Origin: CAYVAR01 sp964449675
GTDB taxonomy: Bacteria; Patescibacteriota; Microgenomatia; UBA10105; UBA927
NCBI GenBank assembly: GCA_964449675.1
Contig: CAYVAR010000029.1
Location: 1-14,401 of the forward strand
Reading direction: 5' to 3'
DNA length: 14,401 nucleotides
Shown here in pieces: positions 6,923-13,896 of this stretch. The translations under genes and the position numbers were made by a program. Within the stretch, counting starts at the first letter, position 1, and each line of letters opens with the position of its first letter. The notes below the pieces were generated by a model that had not been told where the DNA came from, searched no databases, and saw only the letters and a list, made by a program, of their open reading frames with translations.

Positions 6923-6982
6923 CTGCAGGGTGCTATTGACTATTTGGTTACGGAGCTCCGGAAAAAATCAGGACCTATTTTA
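6923..6982 (-). repeat. Border element A
   Basis: The + strand core AAAAAATCAGGACCTATT (6962-6979) is preceded by the perfect 10-bp palindrome CGGAGCTCCG (6951-6960). CTGCAGGGT at 6923-6931 matches the outer end of element D, so A looks like a D-type element with about 24 extra bases inside. On the minus strand its AAATAG supplies the stop codon of the PIN toxin gene. Confidence 0.65.
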
Positions 6983-7415
6983 TTTTTTCAAGTACTTTGA
7001 TGAATTCGCGGGCGGTGACAATCTTGAGGCTTTTGAGATCTGGATCGGTTTTTACTGCAAGTAAATCTTTATCTCCTGTAACGAGATAATCAGCTTTTCC
7101 GCCGAGTGCTGTGGCGATAACGATTTGGTCTTTGGGATCACGGATATGTAGAGGTATCGTACGGGCCGGTAGACAAAGGCTTACTTCATTATGGAGAAGT
7201 TTGCGAATGTTAGAAATATGAGCACTCGTAATAGGATATTTCTGAATTTTTGCTCGTTGGAGTATGCTTTCCAGTTCCTTAGTAAGCGGGAGAGAGGTGA
7301 CAAGTTCAAATGTACCAGTTCTCCAATATTCTAAAAGAATAAACGGATATCCTTGCTCAATAATAATACCGCTTATCAAGACGTTGGTGTCAATGGTTAC
7401 CCTGAGCCTTGTCAT
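6975..7415 (-). CDS. vapC: PIN toxin, COG1569 type (array copy 1)
   Basis: This 146-aa PIN-domain ribonuclease belongs to the 'putative TA system PIN' branch. It has D9 in TIDTNVLISG, E47/E49 in TKELESIL, D93 and D96 in RDPKDQIVIATA, and D115/D117 in LVTGDKDLL. The start ATG lies 26 nt inside the antitoxin gene. The last three codons (KIK) and the TAG stop come from border element A rather than from the module, and the second copy has different end codons (VRK). The rest of the gene is the same as the copy at 13127-13567. Confidence 0.9.
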   Translation of the reverse strand: MTRLRVTIDTNVLISGIIIEQGYPFILLEYWRTGTFELVTSLPLTKELESILQRAKIQKYPITSAHISNIRKLLHNEVSLCLPARTIPLHIRDPKDQIVIATALGGKADYLVTGDKDLLAVKTDPDLKSLKIVTAREFIKVLEKIK

Positions 7416-7707
7416 ACATTTCCTGGCGGACTTCTTCGGTTATTTTGGTAATATCTTTATAGACTTGTTTAAAAGACCTATCCCGATTACGCAATCGGAT
7501 TTGATCAATCACTGCCCATGCTTTCTCGTTTTCTGCAAGACGATTATATTCTCTTAACATTTGTACACTGACAATCGCAGCTTGTGGCTTATTGTTTGCC
7601 ATAACAACAATGGGTTGTTTGGTTTTTTTGACCGTGTCAAAAACCTTTTTATATCCCCGCTGAATATCACGAGCAGAGATGGTTGCTGGAAAGCTATATG
7701 GTTGCAT
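7390..7707 (-). CDS. vapB: Phd/YefM-type antitoxin (array copy 1)
   Basis: The 105-aa antitoxin has an N-terminal Phd/YefM domain: TISARDIQRGYKKVFDTVKK, then QPIVVMANNKPQAAIVSVQML, the usual helix-hairpin-strand pattern. A charged helical tail, KQVYKDITKITEEVRQEMYDK, should wrap the PIN toxin. ATG 7707 is 8 nt after a consensus TATAAT, giving an essentially leaderless mRNA. It overlaps the toxin gene by 26 nt, so translation is coupled. The protein is identical to the copy at 13542-13859. Confidence 0.88.
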   Translation of the reverse strand: MQPYSFPATISARDIQRGYKKVFDTVKKTKQPIVVMANNKPQAAIVSVQMLREYNRLAENEKAWAVIDQIRLRNRDRSFKQVYKDITKITEEVRQEMYDKAQGNH

Positions 7708-7715
7708 AGAGTTTC

Positions 7716-7744
7716 ATTATAAAAGAAGACAATATGTATGTCAA
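7716..7744 (-). promoter_or_regulatory. Consensus sigma70 promoter of vapBC copy 1
   Basis: Minus strand TTGACA (7739-7744), exactly 17 nt, TATAAT (7716-7721), then 8 nt to the antitoxin ATG. Both boxes are perfect matches to consensus. Confidence 0.85.
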
Positions 7745-7780
7745 GATGATGACACGAGAGAACAAAGAATATCTCCTTGA

Positions 7781-7834
7781 CGGGATAAATTTGATTGCTT
7801 GCGGGGTGTACGAGAAATTAGAACCTATTCTTTA
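7781..7834 (-). repeat. Border element B
   Basis: The + strand core is GAAATTAGAACCTATT, followed by CTTTA. Its outer part, TTTGATTGCTTGCGGGG, is shared with element C, so B and C are the longest matching pair. Confidence 0.75.
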
Positions 7835-7842
7835 ACCTCAGT

Positions 7843-8862
7843 TTAGGCCAATACATAGTAACTAGACTTTGTTGATCCGATCTTTTTTACAAATCCACTC
7901 TTTTCGAGCGCCTGCAAAAGTTTGTGCGCTTGTTGTCGTGTGACATGAAATTTTGTCGCGACCATAGTAGAGCTTACTTCTTGATGCATCTGAAAAAGCT
8001 CAAGTACGTCTTTTTCTCTAGGTGTTGGCTGTTTACTCACAGAAACTGTCGTGAGTGAATCTTTTGCTTTTGCAAGTGCTCCTTGGAGTGAAAATTTTAT
8101 TCCATCGGTGAAGTACTCAAGCCACAGTGTTTTATCGCCACTATCGGCCGTGTGGAGTTTTTCTGAATATTGCAGGCGGTCGATGTCGTAGTAGTCATCG
8201 AGTACAAAGTATTTATTAATGGCATAATTTTTTTGAAGAAAAAGAAGCGCTGTCATGAGACGGCACACTCTACCATTGCCATCGACAAATGGGTGGATGT
8301 AGACAAACTGATGATGAAATACACCAGCCGAAAGTGGTGAAGGGAGTTTGGATTGTTCCGTCCAAGCGAGAAGCGCATTGACTTCCACCCGAATTTCCCG
8401 TTGTGTATGGTAAGGTGGCTTATGTTGAACTTTCATCTTTTGCACACTACCTTCGTAGTAATACGACCCGACGGCAACAGGAGTATTTCGTATGATTCCT
8501 GCGATATCGGGATTGACCCCAGTAAGTAATTGTTCGTGTATGGTCGTTATGGTATCAAGCAACAAAGAGACCTTGCTATACTGGTTGAGGTTTTTGAGTA
8601 TTTCAAAGTAGTTGCGTACTTCCTTTTCGTCTCGGTTGGTAGGCACGCGATCTCCCAAAAGTAAATTAGTTACCTCGGGAAGAGTGAGAGGATTACCCTC
8701 GATGCTATTGGAAATATAGGTAGAAGTCACAAGATTATTTCGTTCCAGGTTGAGTTGAAGTTCTTTTGGAATGCGCAGTGCTTCGAGTTGACCATAGAGC
8801 CGCTCAATGACGCTTATATTAGCAAGCAAGGTGTCGGTGAGTGTGTAGCCGGGTTTGAACAT
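7843..8862 (-). CDS. fic: Fic family protein with C-terminal winged helix
   Basis: This 339-aa Fic protein has the full AMPylator motif HPFVDGNGR at residues 190-198. An N-terminal inhibitory motif, S51xxxE55G in YISNSIEGN, marks it as a self-inhibited class II enzyme. The C-terminal 65 residues form a winged helix (STMVATKFHVTRQQAHKLLQ) that probably binds DNA. Family members transfer AMP to target proteins. ATG 8862 is chosen because a promoter ends 11 nt upstream, and a longer TTG start would lie inside the -10 box. A dyad overlapping the -35 box suggests autoregulation through the winged helix. It is a single-gene module in the array. Confidence 0.9.
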   Translation of the reverse strand: MFKPGYTLTDTLLANISVIERLYGQLEALRIPKELQLNLERNNLVTSTYISNSIEGNPLTLPEVTNLLLGDRVPTNRDEKEVRNYFEILKNLNQYSKVSLLLDTITTIHEQLLTGVNPDIAGIIRNTPVAVGSYYYEGSVQKMKVQHKPPYHTQREIRVEVNALLAWTEQSKLPSPLSAGVFHHQFVYIHPFVDGNGRVCRLMTALLFLQKNYAINKYFVLDDYYDIDRLQYSEKLHTADSGDKTLWLEYFTDGIKFSLQGALAKAKDSLTTVSVSKQPTPREKDVLELFQMHQEVSSTMVATKFHVTRQQAHKLLQALEKSGFVKKIGSTKSSYYVLA

Positions 8863-8873
8863 AGGCAAAGTAG

Positions 8874-8903
8874 AGTATAACAATTGACAACATTATTGTC
8901 AAT
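8874..8903 (-). promoter_or_regulatory. fic promoter with operator dyad
   Basis: Minus strand TTGACA (8897-8902), 17 nt, TATACT (8874-8879). The perfect inverted repeat ATTGACAA (8883-8890) and TTGTCAAT (8896-8903), with a 5-nt spacer, covers the -35 box and spacer. Confidence 0.75.
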
Positions 8904-8950
8904 AGAATAGTAAACAATCCTTTGTATACATAAGTAATATTCCGTTGTAA

Positions 8951-9005
8951 CGGGCAAATTTGATTGCTTGCGGGGCCTACAAGAAATCAGAACCTATTAC
9001 CTTAG
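8951..9005 (-). repeat. Border element C (best-formed copy)
   Basis: The core GAAATCAGAACCTATT is followed by ACCTTA. The 27 bases 8963-8989 form an imperfect palindrome: GATT/AATC, CTTG/CAAG and GG/CC pair, with two symmetric mismatches and one G.T pair. It lies directly after hicA. Confidence 0.8.
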
Positions 9006-9023
9006 GAACTAATCCTAACTCTT

Positions 9024-9254
9024 TTATAATTGACCAATTATATTTAAGTATTCGTCGATGGACATATCGAGAGTTCGCAAGTTGGTGCGGATAATAAAAA
9101 CTGGAACTTCTCTGTCAGCAGTTATGACCACTGGTCTTTTCAGACCAGGACGTACATAAATCAAATGATCTCCTTTTGTACGCTTGAGGGTGCAACCAAT
9201 AAGGCGAAGAAATGTTTCGAATTTACTTCGTTTTATCGGAACGAGTTTTGCCAT
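9024..9254 (-). CDS. hicA: HicA mRNA interferase toxin
   Basis: The 76-aa protein has the HicA double-stranded-RNA-binding-like fold: KFETFLRLIGCTLKRTKGDH with the catalytic histidine H30, then IYVRPGLKRPVVIT and a C-terminal strand-helix (LNIIGQL). HicA cleaves mRNA independently of the ribosome. Its ATG directly follows the hicB TAA with no spacing, so expression depends on hicB translation. The order antitoxin-toxin is the reverse of the classic hicAB order. Confidence 0.87.
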   Translation of the reverse strand: MAKLVPIKRSKFETFLRLIGCTLKRTKGDHLIYVRPGLKRPVVITADREVPVFIIRTNLRTLDMSIDEYLNIIGQL

Positions 9255-9545
9255 TTATGCTGAAAGGGGAATAGTTACGCGTTGAAGATCATGTCCCACA
9301 GAAAATGGAGGCGTCCAGCGGTGTTGGACTTTTGTCCATCCAAGGTTAGCCAGAACTTCATCAAGCGTCCCCATATCCACAAGCTCCTCAAAAAATATCT
9401 CTACAGCCTCTGAAAAACGAAGCTTGACTTTTTTAAAGGTGGGAGCGGATGTTGAGAGATCCAAAACGGGACAATGGGCGATATACGCATCGCCTTCTTT
9501 AAAGAAAGACACGGGAATGTTCGCGGAAAAATTTACCTGTTTCAT
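9255..9545 (-). CDS. hicB: HicB antitoxin
   Basis: The 96-aa protein fits the HicB partial RNase H fold: VNFSANIPVSFFKEGDAYIAHCPVLDLSTSAPT, followed by the helix FSEAVEIFFEELVDMGTL. No separate DNA-binding domain is evident at the C-terminus. ATG 9545 (MKQVNF) is chosen because TATAAT (9553-9558, minus strand) lies 7 nt upstream with TTCTCA 17 nt beyond, and the longer frame start runs through the promoter. It is immediately followed by hicA, which it should bind and inhibit. Confidence 0.85.
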   Translation of the reverse strand: MKQVNFSANIPVSFFKEGDAYIAHCPVLDLSTSAPTFKKVKLRFSEAVEIFFEELVDMGTLDEVLANLGWTKVQHRWTPPFSVGHDLQRVTIPLSA

Positions 9546-9552
9546 ATTCCCT

Positions 9553-9581
9553 ATTATAACAGGAAGAGCAATAGGTGAGAA
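9553..9581 (-). promoter_or_regulatory. hicBA promoter (leaderless)
   Basis: Minus strand TTCTCA (9576-9581), 17 nt, TATAAT (9553-9558), 7 nt to the hicB ATG. Confidence 0.65.
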
Positions 9582-9627
9582 AGAAAACACTATTTGGAGC
9601 CTATAAATAGCCTATTTTTATCCCCAG

Positions 9628-9667
9628 CTGCAGGGTCTCCAGGAAATCAGAATGTATTTTCTCTTAA
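9628..9667 (-). repeat. Border element D
   Basis: The + strand has CTGCAGGGTCTCCAG, then GAAATCAGAATGTATT and TTCTCTTA. The stem CTG.AG/CT.CAG keeps the pairing of element I (TTG.AGG/CCT.CAA) with a T-A to C-G change, a compensatory substitution. Between it and the next gene (9668-9728) I see nothing else. Confidence 0.7.
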
Positions 9668-9728
9668 TGTCACTACTATTCAACTATCATCAAACGCACA
9701 ATAGATGTGAATTTCGTTATCGATTATC

Positions 9729-10109
9729 TTAACTACGTTCGACTAAGCCTACCTGAGCTTCGAAGATAACGATCATGTAGTTTTCTGGATTCACGGTTGG
9801 GTCAAAAACTTCGCGACGCTCTGTTAGAAGGGTTAGGCCAATAACGCTAAATCTCTGATCACAAGATCCATAAGGACATTGCCTGGTAGCACCGATGTTG
9901 CCTTCCATAACAATCAATGACCCGTTGTTCGGACACGGATCTCCCGCTCTCACTTTATGTTCCGGGAGAATAACAGATGCTAGAATGAGACTGTCTTTGA
10001 GGGTATGCGGTTCTAAGCCTCGCAACACGTCTGCTAGTCGTCTTTCAAGTGAGTCGTTTTCATCTAGAACTACCATACAATTTTTTCTATCGATCTGTAA
10101 TTGTATCAA
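9729..10109 (-). CDS. Orphan cassette protein with Cys cluster
   Basis: I do not recognise this 126-aa protein. Cysteines C59, C78 and C83 (GDPCPNN ... RQCPYGSC) could form part of a zinc or metal site, with H35, H51 or C11 as a possible fourth ligand. The N-terminal half is helical (LERRLADVLRGLE), and the C-terminal part has two hydrophobic strands (SVIGLTLLTE, YMIVIFEAQVG). The start is uncertain: TTG 10109 keeps the full frame, and ATG 10076 gives 115 aa and would suit the extended -10 TGATACAAT at about 10100-10108. It is a single-gene module between elements D and E. Confidence 0.6.
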   Translation of the reverse strand: MIQLQIDRKNCMVVLDENDSLERRLADVLRGLEPHTLKDSLILASVILPEHKVRAGDPCPNNGSLIVMEGNIGATRQCPYGSCDQRFSVIGLTLLTERREVFDPTVNPENYMIVIFEAQVGLVERS

Positions 10110-10148
10110 GGACCGTTAAATCGGGCCATATTGTAGTTGGCATACTCC

Positions 10149-10216
10149 GTTTGGTTTGTTGCGGGCCGGGTTACAGTCCTGTCCGACTGTAGCAAACATC
10201 AGAACGTATTTTTTAC
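10149..10216 (-). repeat. Border element E with long stem-loop
   Basis: The core ATCAGAACGTATT follows an enlarged hairpin: TACAGTC (10172-10178) and GACTGTA (10185-10191) around a 6-nt loop. Outer arms GTTTGTTGC and GCAAAC pair with a small bulge. The hairpin occupies the place of the short stem in elements C, D and I. Confidence 0.7.
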
Positions 10217-10759
10217 CTAAGAAAGCAAAAGGTTATGAAGAGGAACTATGAGAAAGTCAACTGCTTCACTCAGGTCTTGTTGCGATTCTAAAAAGGCAAG
10301 AACTCCTTCTGGCGGAGATTGATGGTGCGCAATGTTATCGACATTACCCCGCTCACTACCATAATTGGTTTGGCCATGAGCTGACACGTGCCATTCAAAG
10401 AGATAGTCATCCACACAGCGTCGAAAATTGATATTGTAATGTTGACGCGTGAACTCGCTATTTTCCCAGTTAATATCCAATCTTCCAAAAGGTTTTTCTG
10501 TATCACCTACGCTCACAAGCTGCATATATATGACTGTGTGAACTTCAAGAGAACCAAATGACTCTCTCTTGATACCTCCGTAACGAGCTTTGACTGTCCG
10601 TGGCATCAGTATAACCCGTTGACCGCTTGCAAATGCCAGGACATCCCGTGTATCCGATAGGTCATCAAATGGAAATTCAAGAGGGGTGAACTGAAGAGAA
10701 TTTCCTATTGATCCATCAATGATATTGAATTGTTTTTTTATCTGTTCAATTGATTTCAT
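10217..10759 (-). CDS. Orphan cassette protein, unknown
   Basis: The 180-aa soluble protein has no family I recognise. It looks mainly beta, with strands such as RVILMPRTVKARYG, SLEVHTVIYMQLVSVG and FGRLDINWENSEF, then DYLFEWHVSAHGQ and a C-terminal helix (LSEAVDFLIVPLHNLL). There is no signal peptide or TM segment. ATG 10759 is chosen because the extended -10 TGCTATAAT ends 7 nt upstream, and the longer in-frame start overlaps that box. It stands alone between elements E and F. Confidence 0.65.
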   Translation of the reverse strand: MKSIEQIKKQFNIIDGSIGNSLQFTPLEFPFDDLSDTRDVLAFASGQRVILMPRTVKARYGGIKRESFGSLEVHTVIYMQLVSVGDTEKPFGRLDINWENSEFTRQHYNINFRRCVDDYLFEWHVSAHGQTNYGSERGNVDNIAHHQSPPEGVLAFLESQQDLSEAVDFLIVPLHNLLLS

Positions 10760-10766
10760 AATCGGT

Positions 10767-10775
10767 ATTATAGCA
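10767..10775 (-). promoter_or_regulatory. Extended -10 promoter of the orphan gene
   Basis: Minus strand TGCTATAAT, 7 nt before ATG 10759. There is no -35 match, as expected for an extended -10. Confidence 0.6.
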
Positions 10776-10843
10776 TACGGATTCAAATAGTGGCCGTTTT
10801 ACGGCGCTATATTGTGCGTTATGGGAATAGTTATTTTGAGCTT

Positions 10844-10901
10844 GTTGTTTACTCTGCGTTTATCGAAGGATAGAAAAATCAAAATGTACTTCCTTTATCA
10901 A
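10844..10901 (-). repeat. Border element F with REP-like hairpin
   Basis: The degenerate core AAAATCAAAATGTACTTCC is preceded by CTCTGCGTTTATCGAAGG, a relative of the widespread CCTGAGC...CGAAGG palindrome. The flank GTTGTTTAC is shared with element H. Confidence 0.55.
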
Positions 10902-10940
10902 CCTGCTTTGATGCTTTTCCCTTTGGAACTATGAGAGAAT

Positions 10941-12158
10941 ATGCGTATGGTACAAAGGCTGTTATCGATCCGCATATCATGGGACAACATTACCAAAGCG
11001 CAGCTTATCAACTTTTTTTCGGCCCTGTATTTCTACCTACCGATCGCGACGCTTTGGTATCAAAGCAAGGGGTTGAGTTTGACGCAAGTAGCCTCACTCA
11101 CAGGGATACTCATTGGGACTATTTTTCTCACCAATATCCCAACCGGGGCTTTTGCAGATAAAATCGGTCGCAAATTATCAATTATTATAGCATTGCTCTT
11201 ACAAGTACTGGGAGAAATCTTATTTTTACGAAGTTCAAGTTATTTCCACTTCATTGGAGTATCGATTATCGCAGGTCTTGGCTTCGCATTTATGACCGGT
11301 GCCTTTGAAGCGCTTATCTATGATTCCCTCAAGGAGCTAAAGAGAGAAGATCGGATGAAAAAAGTCATGGGCTCCATAGAGGCGACGAAGGGTTTTGCGA
11401 CGGTCATTGGTGCTGCCGCTAGTAGTTTTATCTTGTCTCGTCTGACTCCTGACAGATTCGCCATGGCAATCATGATGACTATTGGAACGGTTGGCTTAGG
11501 ATTAGTTGTTAGTTTATTTTTGAAGGAACCGAAACAGGTTTTTTCGAATAAACAACGTTCAACGAAGACGCTTATTGTAACCAGCATCCGCGTATTAAAG
11601 ACCAATACCCGGCTTCGAAAAATTGTGCTACTGGCAATTATTACCACACCGTTTGTAGGATATTTACAAAGTTTATATCAACCGTATTTCAAAATCTCCG
11701 GTGTGCCTGGACCGTTGTTCGGGTTATCGCTTTCCATTGGAGGCATTCTTACTATACTCGGGACGAAATATGCTTACGTCCTGGAGAAGAAAATTGGCGC
11801 CAAAATAGCTATACTGACCTTTACTATACTCCCTGGGTTATTTTATATACTTATGGCATCAACCTTTAGCCCGGCGCTCGCGATTCTATTATTTTGTCTC
11901 AACTATGGATCGATGAGCTTGCAGGAACCACTATTTGCCGATTATATGAACCGGCACATAGCAAGTGCCGAGAGGGCAACGGTCCTTTCAACAATCAGTA
12001 TGTTATCCAGTTTGTATATTGCACTTATGGGACCACTGATAGGAAAACTTGCCGACTCCTCACTATCCTTAGCATTCCTTTTTATGGGAAGCCTAGTGAT
12101 TGCTGGTGCAGTTTTATTTCGTATAGACGAGTCGCATTTAGTCGGTAGCTCTACTTGA
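10941..12158 (+). CDS. MFS transporter, 12 TM
   Basis: The 405-aa protein is a major facilitator with about 12 membrane helices. Motif A lies between helices 2 and 3 (NIPTGAFADKIGRKLS). A charged central loop of the usual kind follows helix 6 (KEPKQVFSNKQRSTK). It is a proton-coupled exporter or importer of a small molecule, and drug-efflux-like families are the closest by feel. A possible promoter is TTGATG (10908-10913), 16 nt, TATGAG (10930-10935), with ATG 5 or 11 nt later. It is coded on the + strand, opposite to most array genes, while its bordering elements keep the common orientation. Confidence 0.87.
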   Translation: MRMVQRLLSIRISWDNITKAQLINFFSALYFYLPIATLWYQSKGLSLTQVASLTGILIGTIFLTNIPTGAFADKIGRKLSIIIALLLQVLGEILFLRSSSYFHFIGVSIIAGLGFAFMTGAFEALIYDSLKELKREDRMKKVMGSIEATKGFATVIGAAASSFILSRLTPDRFAMAIMMTIGTVGLGLVVSLFLKEPKQVFSNKQRSTKTLIVTSIRVLKTNTRLRKIVLLAIITTPFVGYLQSLYQPYFKISGVPGPLFGLSLSIGGILTILGTKYAYVLEKKIGAKIAILTFTILPGLFYILMASTFSPALAILLFCLNYGSMSLQEPLFADYMNRHIASAERATVLSTISMLSSLYIALMGPLIGKLADSSLSLAFLFMGSLVIAGAVLFRIDESHLVGSST

Positions 12159-12180
12159 ATAGAGCGTTCCCATAGTCCAT

Positions 12181-12207
12181 CCTGAGCTAGCCGAAGGTCA
12201 GGCCTAT
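12181..12207 (-). repeat. Border element G (degenerate)
   Basis: The REP-like CCTGAGCTAGCCGAAGG is followed directly by TCAGGCCTAT, a shortened core. The order hairpin-then-core is the same as in F and H. It separates the MFS module from the AbiEii module. Confidence 0.45.
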
Positions 12208-12240
12208 CAACATATCGCGGAAATCACAACGAGAGTGCGG

Positions 12241-12246
12241 TATAAT
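12241..12246 (+). promoter_or_regulatory. -10 box of the AbiEii module
   Basis: TATAAT, 6 nt before ATG 12253. No -35 match. Confidence 0.6.
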
Positions 12247-12252
12247 GAGGGT

Positions 12253-12510
12253 ATGAAAAATTGGAGCACAGACACAAACGCATTTACGAGTCCAGAAAAA
12301 AAACGCATCTGGGAACTCGTTCAGGGAATAAATTACGGTTTTGAGGGTGAAAGGATAGAAAAAAAGGAGGTGCGACGGCTTTGGCCGCAGATAATAAGCC
12401 ATTTGTTGCCAGAAGCCCGACGGCTGTGGGAATTATGGTTATGGAATCGAGCTTACTCACTCCCATCCACAAAAAACTTTTGGCAGCAATTGCCCAAAAT
12501 AGGTATCTAA
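12253..12510 (+). CDS. Small partner, probable antitoxin of AbiEii toxin
   Basis: This 85-aa, mostly helical protein is rich in Trp and Arg. A motif repeats twice (VRRLWPQI and ARRLWELWLW), after WSTDTNAFTSPEKKRIWELVQGINYGFEGERI. It has no winged-helix AbiEi/MenT-antitoxin signature that I can see, and the family is unknown to me. ATG 12253 lies 6 nt after TATAAT. The 3' end overlaps the nucleotidyltransferase gene by about 70-76 nt in another frame, so the two are co-expressed. An antitoxin role is an inference from this tight overlap. Confidence 0.65.
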   Translation: MKNWSTDTNAFTSPEKKRIWELVQGINYGFEGERIEKKEVRRLWPQIISHLLPEARRLWELWLWNRAYSLPSTKNFWQQLPKIGI

Positions 12511-13094
12511 GTACCGCGTTTTATTTGACTGGTGGTACTGCGCTTTCTGAATACTACTTGCATCACCGCTATTCAGAAGATTTGGACTTTTTTACCGAAC
12601 GACCATACGAAGCACAGACGCTTGAAATTCAGACTAAAAAGGTCTTTGCACTACTCCATCCTGATACTGTCGAGCTCGTAACCTTGCATAAGCAGCATAC
12701 GTATTTTGTTTCCGTCGGAAGCAAGCGTATCAAGATTGATTTTGCGTATTACCCATTCGAACATTTAGGAGAATTTACAAAGGAAGGATCTCTTCGGATT
12801 GCAAGTTTACTGGATATAACTATCAACAAGGTTCACGCAATTATGACTCGCAAGCGTGGACGGGATTTTCTTGATCTCTATCTGGCATTTGCGAAAGAAA
12901 AGATAACACCAGAAGACATCCTCTCACAGTATCAGTTAAAGTTTGATGTGTATTTAGCGAAAGAAGAGTTAGCAAAACATTTTGCCGGTGTTTTAGATGC
13001 CCTTGATCAACCACGGTTTTTGGGTGAAACACCATGGAGAAAGGTAGAAGATTATTTTATCTCTCAGGCAAAAAAACTTTCAGCACTCTCTTAA
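12435..13094 (+). CDS. AbiEii/MenT-like nucleotidyltransferase toxin
   Basis: The roughly 219-aa protein has the AbiEii/AbiGii nucleotidyltransferase signature: FYLTGGTALSEYYLHHRYSEDLDFF, with G33-G34-T35 and the metal-binding pair D49/D51 counted from ATG 12435. The second block, INKVHAIMTRKRGRDFLDLY, is also typical. Relatives add nucleotides to tRNA or act as abortive-infection toxins. The start is unclear: ATG 12435 and ATG 12441 fit the family. A TTG at 12381 has a strong AGGAGG 10 nt upstream, the only good Shine-Dalgarno match noticed in the array, and would add 18 residues. It follows the small partner gene. Confidence 0.85.
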   Translation: MVMESSLLTPIHKKLLAAIAQNRYLSTAFYLTGGTALSEYYLHHRYSEDLDFFTERPYEAQTLEIQTKKVFALLHPDTVELVTLHKQHTYFVSVGSKRIKIDFAYYPFEHLGEFTKEGSLRIASLLDITINKVHAIMTRKRGRDFLDLYLAFAKEKITPEDILSQYQLKFDVYLAKEELAKHFAGVLDALDQPRFLGETPWRKVEDYFISQAKKLSALS

Positions 13095-13100
13095 GTTGAG

Positions 13101-13138
13101 TTGCAGGGCCTCCAAGAAATCAGAACCTATTTCCTTAC
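13101..13138 (-). repeat. Border element I (consensus-like copy)
   Basis: The + strand TTGCAGGGCCTCCAA is followed by GAAATCAGAACCTATT and TCCTTA. The first 15 bases are a palindrome with one mismatch. Read on the minus strand, AAATAG supplies the stop of the second PIN toxin gene. Confidence 0.8.
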
Positions 13139-13567
13139 TTCAAGTACTTTGATGAATTCGCGGGCGGTGACAATCTTGAGGCTTTTGAGATCTGGATCGG
13201 TTTTTACTGCAAGTAAATCTTTATCTCCTGTAACGAGATAATCAGCTTTTCCGCCGAGTGCTGTGGCGATAACGATTTGGTCTTTGGGATCACGGATATG
13301 TAGAGGTATCGTACGGGCCGGTAGACAAAGGCTTACTTCATTATGGAGAAGTTTGCGAATGTTAGAAATATGAGCACTCGTAATAGGATATTTCTGAATT
13401 TTTGCTCGTTGGAGTATGCTTTCCAGTTCCTTAGTAAGCGGGAGAGAGGTGACAAGTTCAAATGTACCAGTTCTCCAATATTCTAAAAGAATAAACGGAT
13501 ATCCTTGCTCAATAATAATACCGCTTATCAAGACGTTGGTGTCAATGGTTACCCTGAGCCTTGTCAT
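13127..13567 (-). CDS. vapC: PIN toxin, COG1569 type (array copy 2)
   Basis: This 146-aa PIN ribonuclease matches the copy at 6975-7415 except for its last three residues (VRK here, KIK there), which are encoded by the adjoining border element. All catalytic acidic residues are intact, so both copies should be active. It overlaps its antitoxin gene by 26 nt. The apparent absence of any substitution in the rest of the gene points to recent duplication or ongoing gene conversion. Confidence 0.9.
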   Translation of the reverse strand: MTRLRVTIDTNVLISGIIIEQGYPFILLEYWRTGTFELVTSLPLTKELESILQRAKIQKYPITSAHISNIRKLLHNEVSLCLPARTIPLHIRDPKDQIVIATALGGKADYLVTGDKDLLAVKTDPDLKSLKIVTAREFIKVLEVRK

Positions 13568-13859
13568 ACATTTCCTGGCGGACTTCTTCGGTTATTTTGG
13601 TAATATCTTTATAGACTTGTTTAAAAGACCTATCCCGATTACGCAATCGGATTTGATCAATCACTGCCCATGCTTTCTCGTTTTCTGCAAGACGATTATA
13701 TTCTCTTAACATTTGTACACTGACAATCGCAGCTTGTGGCTTATTGTTTGCCATAACAACAATGGGTTGTTTGGTTTTTTTGACCGTGTCAAAAACCTTT
13801 TTATATCCCCGCTGAATATCACGAGCAGAGATGGTTGCTGGAAAGCTATATGGTTGCAT
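13542..13859 (-). CDS. vapB: Phd/YefM-type antitoxin (array copy 2)
   Basis: The 105-aa protein is identical to that at 7390-7707, with the same start, overlap and promoter. Either antitoxin should therefore neutralise either toxin and bind both promoters. The sequence upstream of the promoter differs from copy 1: it contains ATGACAGTTTTGTCAAT, a near-dyad that could be an extra operator. Confidence 0.88.
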   Translation of the reverse strand: MQPYSFPATISARDIQRGYKKVFDTVKKTKQPIVVMANNKPQAAIVSVQMLREYNRLAENEKAWAVIDQIRLRNRDRSFKQVYKDITKITEEVRQEMYDKAQGNH

Positions 13860-13867
13860 AGAGTTTC

Positions 13868-13896
13868 ATTATAAAAGAAGACAATATGTATGTCAA
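13868..13896 (-). promoter_or_regulatory. Consensus sigma70 promoter of vapBC copy 2
   Basis: Minus strand TTGACA (13891-13896), 17 nt, TATAAT (13868-13873), 8 nt before the antitoxin ATG. It lies within the duplicated segment. Confidence 0.85.

Larger units (their letters stand above)
6987..7754 (-). repeat. 768-bp duplicated vapBC module, copy 1
   Basis: This stretch matches 13139-13906 with no difference that I could find by eye, at a constant offset of 6152. It covers the promoter, the antitoxin and all but the last toxin codons. The 3' end of identity abuts the border element. The 5' end stops about 27 bp short of element B. Confidence 0.93.

Noticed and set aside
7264..7557. Plus-strand 97-aa frame, repeated near 13416
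   Set aside because: It appears twice only because the vapBC module is duplicated. It is antisense to the toxin and antitoxin and has no promoter at its start.
8940..9005. Canonical integron attC sites
   Set aside because: I looked for RYYYAAC and GTTRRRY boxes at the ends of the border elements and did not find a consistent pair. The inverted ends run GTT...AAC instead. No integrase gene is present in the window.
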